Origin: Verrucomicrobiaceae bacterium
GTDB taxonomy: Bacteria; Verrucomicrobiota; Verrucomicrobiia; Verrucomicrobiales; Verrucomicrobiaceae
Assembly (NCBI GenBank): GCA_027490195.1
Contig: JAIXYN010000033.1
Span: 1 to 64,000 of the forward strand
Length of the DNA: 64,000 nt
Direction: 5' to 3'
Every line of letters starts with the position of its first letter. The stretch's first letter is position 1. The translations under genes and the position numbers were made by a program. Below the pieces are notes generated by a model. That model was not told where the DNA came from and ran no database searches. It saw only the letters and a list, made by a program, of their open reading frames with translations. Positions 38,875 through 45,445 of the stretch are shown here, in pieces.

Positions 38875-39454
38875 TTACGATGACGATCATCGTAAAAGAA
38901 AGCATGGGCCGAGAGGCTATAAAGATTATTCGGGATTTAGGCCGTGGCTTCGTGATGATTTTGATTTTAGATGTGTTTATTGCCTCAACCGTGAGCAATG
39001 GGGCGTCTTGAAAGGCAGCTTTGACATAGATCATTTCATTCCCAGAGAAATTGACCCAGGGCTTGAATTGCTATATGATAATTTGGTTTATGCTTGTCAC
39101 AGATGTAATTTAACAAAAAGTACCAGCATAATCCCCGATCCTCATAAGTGCGCATTTGGAGAGTGTCTTGAATTTAATGATGATGGGACGCTTTCTGCCT
39201 TGAATAAGGAGGGGCAACTGTTGTTGGAGCTAATGGATTTAAACGATCCTAACCTGGTCAGCTTTAGAGTGTTAATCGTCGAGGTCGTTGAGTTGGCCGA
39301 GCAAGCTTTCAACCAGATAATTCTCGCGCGTATGTTTGAGGTTCCACATGATAGTCCAAATCTGATGAATTTAAGACCGCCAGATGGAAACGGTCGCCCT
39401 GAGGGGCTTCGGAGATGCTGGCATTCACGCAAAGGCGAGAGAATGTATATCTAG
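38840..39454 (+). CDS. HNH endonuclease
   Basis: 204 residues. A treble-clef HNH nuclease: CVYC at 45-48, the catalytic FDIDHFIP (Asp64-His65), YDNLVYACHRCN (Asn81, Cys86, Cys89), giving four zinc cysteines. The N-terminal HRKRKHGPRGYKDYSGFRPWLRDDF and the C-terminal LRPPDGNGRPEG segments are features of a family of stand-alone HNH proteins common in Planctomycetes, Cyanobacteria and Verrucomicrobia, usually preceded by a small helical partner gene. Here that partner seems to be the C-terminal extension of the sigma factor, whose frame overlaps by 35 bases. AT-rich codon use unlike the sigma core points to horizontal transfer. A role in defence or mobile DNA is inferred only. Confidence 0.88.
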   Translation: MSDKILLSRLFNYDDDHRKRKHGPRGYKDYSGFRPWLRDDFDFRCVYCLNREQWGVLKGSFDIDHFIPREIDPGLELLYDNLVYACHRCNLTKSTSIIPDPHKCAFGECLEFNDDGTLSALNKEGQLLLELMDLNDPNLVSFRVLIVEVVELAEQAFNQIILARMFEVPHDSPNLMNLRPPDGNGRPEGLRRCWHSRKGERMYI

Positions 39455-39479
39455 ACCAAATCGCCCCACCAGAATCTCC

Positions 39480-39644
39480 TCACCCAAACAACACTATCTG
39501 CCCCGCGTCCTCATCACTCACCGCCTTCTTCCTCAACTTCGCCGGCACCTCCTTCACACTCTCCGCAGGCTGATGCCCCGCTTCGACTTGCCGCAGCACT
39601 GTCTTGGTGCGGGCTATGGCGTTTTCGGAGAGGGTGGTGCGCAT
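39480..39644 (-). CDS. 54-codon MutS C-terminal tail copy
   Basis: A small frame reading M-R-T-T-L-S-E-N-A-I then a close match to the last 45 residues of the MutS encoded at 40486-43026. The shared parts include EAGHQPAESVKEVP, RKKAVSD, DAGQ(I/M)VLFG and the stop. A five-codon gap (15 bases) and many third-position changes separate the copies. Its ATG overlaps the stop of the preceding gene as TGATG, so it could be translated by coupling. The ending Q-I-V-L-F fits the sliding-clamp-binding pentapeptide (QLxLF). It may be a displaced old 3' end of mutS, or a working microprotein; too short to have been called by ordinary gene finders. Confidence 0.6.
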   Translation of the reverse strand: MRTTLSENAIARTKTVLRQVEAGHQPAESVKEVPAKLRKKAVSDEDAGQIVLFG

Positions 39645-39874
39645 CACTTGCGGGCCATCGCGGAATAGAAGCGGCCTTTTTTGTCGGTGATGCCAAATTC
39701 GATGAGCTTCGACTTAAACTCCTCAGGGGTCATGGTGCGAATAGCGTGTTCCACTTTTTCAAACACCTCATCAGAGAGACGGCCAGGGATGTTGAACCGA
39801 GGTGTTTTAATAGATGGGCTGCGCTTCACGGGCCGAGGGACAGCGCTCTTGGTCTTGGGCTTAGTGTCAGGCAT
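39644..39874 (-). CDS. Small basic protein, candidate antitoxin
   Basis: 76 residues from ATG 39874. Lys/Pro-rich disordered N-terminus (PDTKPKTKSAVPRPVKRSP), then a short helical unit with L-S-D-E-V-F-E-K-V, MTPEEFKSKLIEFGITDKKGRFYSAMARK. The TPEEFxxxLxxxGIxDKxG pattern is found in small proteins encoded next to ADP-ribosyltransferase-like toxins. It begins 5 bases after the toxin stop and overlaps the MutS-tail ORF. I infer an antitoxin role from position and size; its order (after the toxin) is the reverse of the usual one. Confidence 0.7.
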   Translation of the reverse strand: MPDTKPKTKSAVPRPVKRSPSIKTPRFNIPGRLSDEVFEKVEHAIRTMTPEEFKSKLIEFGITDKKGRFYSAMARK

Positions 39875-39879
39875 GGTGT

Positions 39880-40443
39880 TTAGCGGGGTTGAGGTGGACG
39901 AAAGTAGCCCAGAATGCACTCCGAGTCACGCACGGCGATTTGGATGTGTGATTTCTGGCGGATCTCCGAGCCAGGAAAGGCGGGTGGCCCCTCTTGGAAC
40001 ACGCCCCTCACCGTCTGGATCGACTGGCCTTCAACCGCCTCCATCATGGGGATGACGAAATTCAGCACATTGCAATCGAGGCGATGCAAAGGGCCTTGAT
40101 TGCGAGGGAGGAGTGACACCTGTCGGCTCTGATAGCGTTCGTAGGCAGAGTCCAAAACCGCCGTGGCCCGAGTATCGAGCAAGTCGAAGCAATTGCCCAA
40201 CTGGATGACGGCACCGATCACAGCGGGCTTTTTGATGCGTTTCGGGTCACGTTTTTTCTGCTCCACGGCCCACTCGAAGGCACGTTCCGGCCCGAACTCC
40301 CAAAAATAGATGCCGTAGCCGAGCCAGTCGTAGTCGTTCTCGCTCGCGGCCAGATGCTCGCCGGTCAAGAGGACGCGGCGCACGACGGATTCATCGCAGC
40401 CGTGGTAGGCGATGATGGTGCGCTGGTAGTCGAAATGCCGCAT
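39880..40443 (-). CDS. Putative ADP-ribosyltransferase-like toxin
   Basis: 187 residues from ATG 40443; an in-frame TTG at 40476 would give 198 and start 9 bases after the mutS stop. Visible motifs: I-I-A-Y-H-G-C-D near the N-terminus, then DYDWLGYGIYFWE and ERAFEWA, and at the C-terminus SHIQIAVRDSECILGYFRP. The order Tyr-His-Gly, Gly-x-Tyr-Phe, and a late Gln/Glu strand follows the H-Y-[EQ] layout of PARP/DUF3990-like ADP-ribosyltransferases that use NAD to modify a target. No signal peptide, so it should act in the producing cell. With the small partner that follows it forms a likely toxin-antitoxin unit inserted behind mutS. Catalysis is inferred from motifs only. Confidence 0.65.
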   Translation of the reverse strand: MRHFDYQRTIIAYHGCDESVVRRVLLTGEHLAASENDYDWLGYGIYFWEFGPERAFEWAVEQKKRDPKRIKKPAVIGAVIQLGNCFDLLDTRATAVLDSAYERYQSRQVSLLPRNQGPLHRLDCNVLNFVIPMMEAVEGQSIQTVRGVFQEGPPAFPGSEIRQKSHIQIAVRDSECILGYFRPPQPR

Positions 40444-40485
40444 GGCAAGATCGTAACTCGGCACCTCGATTTGCAAGCGGCTTTC

Positions 40486-43026
40486 TTAGCCGAAGAGCAC
40501 CATCTGCCCCGCGTCCGCGTCACTCACTGCCTTCTTCCGCACCTTCGCCGGCACACTCGTCGCCACCGGCACTTCCTTCACGCTCTCCGCTGGCTGATGC
40601 CCTGCTTCGAGCTGCTGCAGCACTTCCTTCGCGCGCTCAATCACGCCCTCCGGCAATCCTGCCAGCCTTGCCACCTGGATCCCGTAGCTCTTCTCCGCGC
40701 AGCCCGGCATGATCTTGCGCAGGAAGATGATCTGCTGGTTCCACTCCTTCACCGCCACATTGTAGTTCTTCACCGCACTGCGGCTTTGCGCCAGCGCTGT
40801 GATCTCATGGTAGTGCGTCGCAAACAACGCCCGCGCGCCCACCTTGTCATGGATGTGTTCGGCCACGCTCCATGCGATGCTCAGTCCATCAAACGTCGAA
40901 GTCCCGCGCCCGATCTCATCCAAGATCACCAAACTCCGCTCTGTCGCGTTGTTCAGAATGAGAGCCGTCTCGTTCATCTCCACCATGAAGGTACTCTGCC
41001 CACGCGCGAGGTCATCACTCGCGCCGATGCGCGTAAAGATTCGATCCACCAGCCCCACTTCCGCGCTGAATACCGGCAGGTAGCTGCCAATCTGCGCCAT
41101 CAGCGTCAGCAGCGCCGTCATGCGCAGGTAGGTGCTCTTACCCGCCATGTTCGGCCCCGTGATCAGAATGAGTCGGCTCTCCTCTGGCTCCAGCGTGATG
41201 TCATTCGGCACAAAACGTTCACCGCTTGTCAGGTTCTGATCCAGCACCGGATGCCGCCCATCTCGAATGAACAAGTTGCGCGTCTCATTCAGCACCGGGC
41301 GCGTGTAGTTAAACAACCGCGCCGTTTCCGCCAGCGAGCCAATCGCATCCAGAATCGCAATCGTCTCCGCCGTCTCCTGAATGTGCGCCAGATGCTCCAG
41401 CACACGGCCGCGCAGCCCCAGAAACTCCTCATACTCCAGCGCCTTGCTGCGCTCCTCGCTGCCGAGGATCTTGTCCTCCATCCGCTTGAGCTCATCCGTG
41501 ATATAGCGCTCGCCATTCACCGTCGTCTGCTTGCGATGGTAATCCGCCGGCACACTGCCCACATTCGCCTTCGTGATCTCAATGAAGTACCCAAACACCG
41601 CGTTGTACTTGATCTTGAGACTCTTGATCCCCGTGCGCTCAATCTCGCGCTGTTGCAAATCCGCGATCCATTGCCGCCCCAGCGTCGAGGCCGCCCGCAG
41701 CTCATCCAGCGCAGGCAGATAGCCCTCACGAAAAACACCACCCTCCTTGATCTGCATCGGCGGCTCATCCGTAATCGCCCGCTGAATCTCCTGCGAGATC
41801 CCTGTGAGATCATGCAGCCGCGCCAGGAGGAGAGGGATCATCTTGATCCCTCCTTCAGCCGACGAATCCTCCTTATCTCCTCCCACGATCAATTGCTCCA
41901 GCGCCGCCCGCAATGCCGGCACCACTTCCAGCGATGACGCCAGCATCAGCAAATCACGCCCATTCCCACTGCCCTGACTCAGCCGTGAACTCGTGCGCTC
42001 CAAATCGCGCACCTCCTTGAGCAGCGTGCGGATCTGGCTAAACAACATCGACTCCTCCAGCAGCGCCGCCACCATGTCCTGCCGCTGCGTCAGCGTCTCC
42101 AGATCGCGCAGCGGATGCAGCACCCAGTGCCGCAGCTTGCGCGCACCCATCGGTGTGCACGTACGGTCCAGCGCGCTCAGCAGCGTGTGCGCACTGCCAC
42201 CACGCGCGGTCACCAGCTCCAGATGACTCTGACTCGCTGCATCAATCAGCACCACATCACTGATCTGCGCATATCGCAGCCGCTGAATGTGCTCCACACT
42301 CCGCCGCAGTTGAAATTGCAGATACTGCAAAATGCAGCCCGCCGCACCAATCGCCGCACTCAGCCCCTGACAGCCAAAGCCATCCAGCGACTGCACCTTG
42401 AAATGCTGCGTCAGACTGTGCTGCGCCTGATCAATCAAAAACAGATAACTCTCAATCGCCTGCGCACAGCTAGGACTGCCCAGCGCCGCGATCAAGTCCC
42501 CCTGCTCCTCGCTATAAAGAATCTCGCTCGCCTGCAGTCTCTCAAGCTCATCCGCCAGTTCCGTGACGTCCTTAAACTCCGCCACCTCAAACTCTCCCGT
42601 CGTATGGTCCACATACGCCAGTCCCAGCTTCTTCCCCTCGCGAAACACCGCCGCGAGGTAGTTCGAGCGGTTCGAGTCGAGCAGATTGAGATCATTGATC
42701 GTCCCCGCGCTCAGCACTTGCGACACCGCACGCTCTACGATCTTCCCCGGCACCGGATCCGTCGTCTGCTCCGCTATGGCCACCCGCTTGCCCGCCTTGA
42801 TCAGCTTCGCGATGTATCCCTGCGATGAATGATGCGGCACCCCGCACATCGGCACGCCATTGCGCTTCGTCAGCGCCACATTCAGGATCGGCGAGGCCGT
42901 CTTCGCATCCTCAAAGAACAGCTCGTAAAAATCCCCCAAGCGGAAGAACAGCAGCACGTCCTCCGGCAGCTCACGCCGGATGGCGAGATACTGCTTCATC
43001 ATGGGAGTGGTGCTGGCGTCGGACAT
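40486..43026 (-). CDS. mutS: DNA mismatch repair protein MutS
   Basis: Recognises mismatches and starts repair with MutL. 846 residues from ATG 43026, full length. The mismatch-reading Phe-x-Glu (F33-Y-E in GDFYELF), the core domains, Walker A ITGPNMAGKSTYLR near 622, Walker B VILDEIGRGTSTFDG near 700 and the ATHYHE motif are all present. The C-terminus ends Q-M-V-L-F-G, matching the beta-clamp-binding pentapeptide known in other MutS proteins. In-frame starts up to 43164 add residues encoded by repeat-like intergenic DNA. No mutL nearby. Its last 55 codons have a diverged copy at 39480-39644, with a toxin-like pair between the copies. Confidence 0.97.
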   Translation of the reverse strand: MSDASTTPMMKQYLAIRRELPEDVLLFFRLGDFYELFFEDAKTASPILNVALTKRNGVPMCGVPHHSSQGYIAKLIKAGKRVAIAEQTTDPVPGKIVERAVSQVLSAGTINDLNLLDSNRSNYLAAVFREGKKLGLAYVDHTTGEFEVAEFKDVTELADELERLQASEILYSEEQGDLIAALGSPSCAQAIESYLFLIDQAQHSLTQHFKVQSLDGFGCQGLSAAIGAAGCILQYLQFQLRRSVEHIQRLRYAQISDVVLIDAASQSHLELVTARGGSAHTLLSALDRTCTPMGARKLRHWVLHPLRDLETLTQRQDMVAALLEESMLFSQIRTLLKEVRDLERTSSRLSQGSGNGRDLLMLASSLEVVPALRAALEQLIVGGDKEDSSAEGGIKMIPLLLARLHDLTGISQEIQRAITDEPPMQIKEGGVFREGYLPALDELRAASTLGRQWIADLQQREIERTGIKSLKIKYNAVFGYFIEITKANVGSVPADYHRKQTTVNGERYITDELKRMEDKILGSEERSKALEYEEFLGLRGRVLEHLAHIQETAETIAILDAIGSLAETARLFNYTRPVLNETRNLFIRDGRHPVLDQNLTSGERFVPNDITLEPEESRLILITGPNMAGKSTYLRMTALLTLMAQIGSYLPVFSAEVGLVDRIFTRIGASDDLARGQSTFMVEMNETALILNNATERSLVILDEIGRGTSTFDGLSIAWSVAEHIHDKVGARALFATHYHEITALAQSRSAVKNYNVAVKEWNQQIIFLRKIMPGCAEKSYGIQVARLAGLPEGVIERAKEVLQQLEAGHQPAESVKEVPVATSVPAKVRKKAVSDADAGQMVLFG

Positions 43027-43074
43027 GGGCGGGCTTAAGGAGTCAAGAGGTTGGACGGAAGTGCAAGATGGAGC

Positions 43075-43087
43075 AATGACGAATGAC
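43075..43087. repeat. AATGACGAATGAC repeat copy
   Basis: Single copy of the short motif also clustered at 11781-11884, located between mutS and the TerB-like gene. Confidence 0.5.
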
Positions 43088-43208
43088 AAATTCGGAGCCG
43101 TGCGAAGCGAGTGAACGATGAAATGCCGGTGCCTTTCAAACACTGAAGATTTCAATGTAAACAAGTGCGTGCTTGATCAGCCGCGGCATGTTTGCAAAAT
43201 AGAACCTC

Positions 43209-43571
43209 ATGAAACAACCTCTGCGCGAAGCCCTGTTCGACCTTCTCAGTCTCTCCATCTATGCCGATGCCCACATCTCGCTGACCGAGGAGCGCCTGCT
43301 GGAGTCCGCTTTCGTCGCTGAAGGATGGGATTCGAAGTATCCCAAGAGTCTCTTCATCGAAGAGTCCCTAGCTCGCGCCCGCGAGGCGGCGGAGAGCGAC
43401 GATGCCATCTTTGATTACATCAACGAGAAGGCGCAGGCCTTCACGACGAAATCTGCGCAGAAGGAAGTCCTTGGCGTGGTGAAAAACATCCTCAAGAGCG
43501 ACGGCGAAGCGCCTGAGGAGAACGAGTTCTACAGCCTGCTGGTGCAGGCCCTGCCCAAGGTCGGCAAGTAA
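43209..43571 (+). CDS. TerB-like helical protein
   Basis: 120 residues, all helical, no signal peptide. The pattern LFDLLSLSIYADAHISLTEERLLESAF, with an acidic residue cluster after ADAHIS, resembles the metal-binding TerB fold of tellurite-resistance-associated proteins. The C-terminal half (QKEVLGVVKNILKSDGEAPEENEFYSLL) repeats the pattern with SDGEAPEEE in the second loop. Role unknown; no other ter genes are nearby. Divergent from mutS, convergent with the esterase. Confidence 0.8.
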   Translation: MKQPLREALFDLLSLSIYADAHISLTEERLLESAFVAEGWDSKYPKSLFIEESLARAREAAESDDAIFDYINEKAQAFTTKSAQKEVLGVVKNILKSDGEAPEENEFYSLLVQALPKVGK

Positions 43572-43578
43572 GCTCGGC

Positions 43579-44514
43579 TCACTTGGTCACTGGCTCGCCA
43601 AGGTGCTTCTTGAAGAATGCCGCGGCGATATCCACGGTCTCCGCGCACCAGGGATCGCTCATCCAGAACGGATGCGGCGCTTCCTTCAGCGTGTGCACGG
43701 CGGTTTCGATGCCGAGGGCCTTCAGCTTCTCCATCATCTCGGCACGGCCGACTTTGAGCGAGTCCTTTTCGCCTTCGATGAAAATTGTCGGAGGCACGCC
43801 GGCGCGAACGTGATTGATGGGCGATGCCTCCTTGTAGATTTCCGGTTTTTCCAGGGCGTTGCCGCCAAAAAAGAGAATCGCGCTCTCGTTGGCTTTGAAA
43901 TAGTTGGAGTCCACCAGGTTTTGTGTGGCGGCCATGACGATGCAGGCTTTCACGCCGCTGGATTGTTCCTTGAAGGGGCCTGCGCCTTCAAACTCAGGCA
44001 ATCCCGTCGTCATCCCCGTCAAGCCAGAGAGATGTCCACCGGCGGATCCACCCATGCAGCCGATGCGCTCAGGGTCGATCTTGAGCTCCTGCGCATGCGC
44101 ACGCAGGCAGCGCAGCGCGGCTTTGCAGTCGTGCAATGCTGCCGGGTATTTCGCTTCGGTTGATAGGCGGTAGCTCACCAGCGCAGTCACGAAACCCCGC
44201 TGCGCCAGGCGCTCCATCATCGGCTTGTCAGCCTCCACCTGCCGCGCCTTCCAGCCGCCGCCATGAATGTCCAGGATGCAGGGCCACGTTCCCACCGCAT
44301 CTGGCACATAAACGTACAGCTCGACGGTGTGCTCAGGATACTTCGCGACTTCGAGTGTCTTCAGCGTGAATCCGGACGGAGTCTGCGGCGTGAGCTTTTT
44401 CCACTTCGGGCCGCTGGCCTTGGTCTTCGCCGCCGGTTTGGCGTCAGCTGCGTGCAGGGAACTCAGTCCAAAACAAAGGGCAAGGCAGAGAGAGAAACGA
44501 AAGTGCATGGGCAT
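43579..44514 (-). CDS. Exported alpha/beta-hydrolase (BD-FAE type esterase)
   Basis: 311 residues from ATG 44514: signal peptide (about 1-22, ending HAAD), Lys/Ala linker, then an alpha/beta hydrolase. The oxyanion HGGGW motif follows WPCILDI, the nucleophile elbow is GGSAGG, and the catalytic His is in the late APHPFW segment. This matches hormone-sensitive-lipase-like or carbohydrate-esterase enzymes, which in this phylum often remove acetyl or feruloyl groups from polysaccharides. Substrate inferred only. The start at 44508 is an equal alternative. Confidence 0.88.
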   Translation of the reverse strand: MPMHFRFSLCLALCFGLSSLHAADAKPAAKTKASGPKWKKLTPQTPSGFTLKTLEVAKYPEHTVELYVYVPDAVGTWPCILDIHGGGWKARQVEADKPMMERLAQRGFVTALVSYRLSTEAKYPAALHDCKAALRCLRAHAQELKIDPERIGCMGGSAGGHLSGLTGMTTGLPEFEGAGPFKEQSSGVKACIVMAATQNLVDSNYFKANESAILFFGGNALEKPEIYKEASPINHVRAGVPPTIFIEGEKDSLKVGRAEMMEKLKALGIETAVHTLKEAPHPFWMSDPWCAETVDIAAAFFKKHLGEPVTK

Positions 44515-44546
44515 GCATAACGCCTGCTGCACGTTGGGTCCTAGCG

Positions 44547-45440
44547 TTATTTCTTGGCTTTCGGTACGCTGTCCATTTCCGCCGAAGGACGTTCGGAGGC
44601 TTTGCGCAGTGTTTTCCCTTTCTGAGGGGGGGCACTGGGGTCAAAGTACTCTCCGCCGACCACTTGCGCCCCGTCTTTGGTCATGACCAGCGAAGGGCTG
44701 TTGCCCTCAGGATCACGGTAATAAGTGCGCTGGTGGATCTTGCCATCCGGGTTCACCACGGCGTGGCAAAACACGTGCGGCATCGCCAGGAACATGACGT
44801 GCAGCTTGTTATGCACATCGATGCTGATCTGCGGCTGCACCGCCATCATCGCAGGCCCCAGCAGGAAAGTGGCGATGTAGGCACCGCTGCGATCATCGGT
44901 GATCCGGCAGTAAAGCTGCAAGTCATCGAGTTCGCGAAACAGGATGACCTGGTAGCGACGCTGGCGCCCGGTGCCCGCGAAACCCTCCGGTACACCAAAC
45001 GGCTGGTCGAACATGTTCGGCTTGGAGTCCGTGATGGTCATGCGCACTTTATTGGACATGAAGTACTGGCCAGAGAGCGGATGCAGCACGTTCGCAAGGA
45101 TGGTGAAGGTGCCGAGGTTTGCAGTGGAATAGCCCCCGGAGATTTCGACCTTGTGCTTGGTCGTGCCGCCCGCAGGCAGGGTGATCGGCTCCTCCGAACC
45201 AATCGTGACGGGAGAGAGCCGCTGTCCGGTGGACTGGGTGATCTCAAACTGCAGCCAGTCCTTGGCGCCATGGCCTCCCACGATCACATCGGCACCGGAA
45301 CGGTTGGTGACACTCACCACGGCCACGACTGGTTCGCCCGTGATGAATTGATTTTTCAGCAGGGTCAGATTCGTGACGTACTGAGCACGGGCCTGGCCGC
45401 AGCATAGGCAGAGGATCAACAGTAGGAAGATGCGGTTCAT
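44547..45440 (-). CDS. Secreted protein of a three-gene operon
   Basis: 297 residues from ATG 45440 (a TTG at 45449 would overlap the upstream stop). Signal peptide to about residue 20 (ending ARAQY), then an immunoglobulin-like beta domain (TLLKNQFITGEPVVAVVSVTNRSG, THKVEISGGY) and a second beta-rich part. The C-terminal 25 residues are Lys/Pro-rich. Function unknown. It is the last of three closely spaced minus-strand genes (48779 to 44547), after the pseudokinase/SUMF1 protein; the domains suggest a surface or periplasmic partner. Confidence 0.8.
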   Translation of the reverse strand: MNRIFLLLILCLCCGQARAQYVTNLTLLKNQFITGEPVVAVVSVTNRSGADVIVGGHGAKDWLQFEITQSTGQRLSPVTIGSEEPITLPAGGTTKHKVEISGGYSTANLGTFTILANVLHPLSGQYFMSNKVRMTITDSKPNMFDQPFGVPEGFAGTGRQRRYQVILFRELDDLQLYCRITDDRSGAYIATFLLGPAMMAVQPQISIDVHNKLHVMFLAMPHVFCHAVVNPDGKIHQRTYYRDPEGNSPSLVMTKDGAQVVGGEYFDPSAPPQKGKTLRKASERPSAEMDSVPKAKK

Positions 45441-45445
45441 AAGCT

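Noticed and set aside
40354..41937. 527-codon open frame on the plus strand
   Set aside because: It lies wholly opposite mutS and the toxin gene and is Arg/His/Leu/Gln-rich as expected from the reverse strand of a high-GC gene. No domain or start signal.
44520..44686. Small frames around the esterase start
   Set aside because: They overlap the esterase signal peptide and the end of the secreted protein gene, with no coding character.
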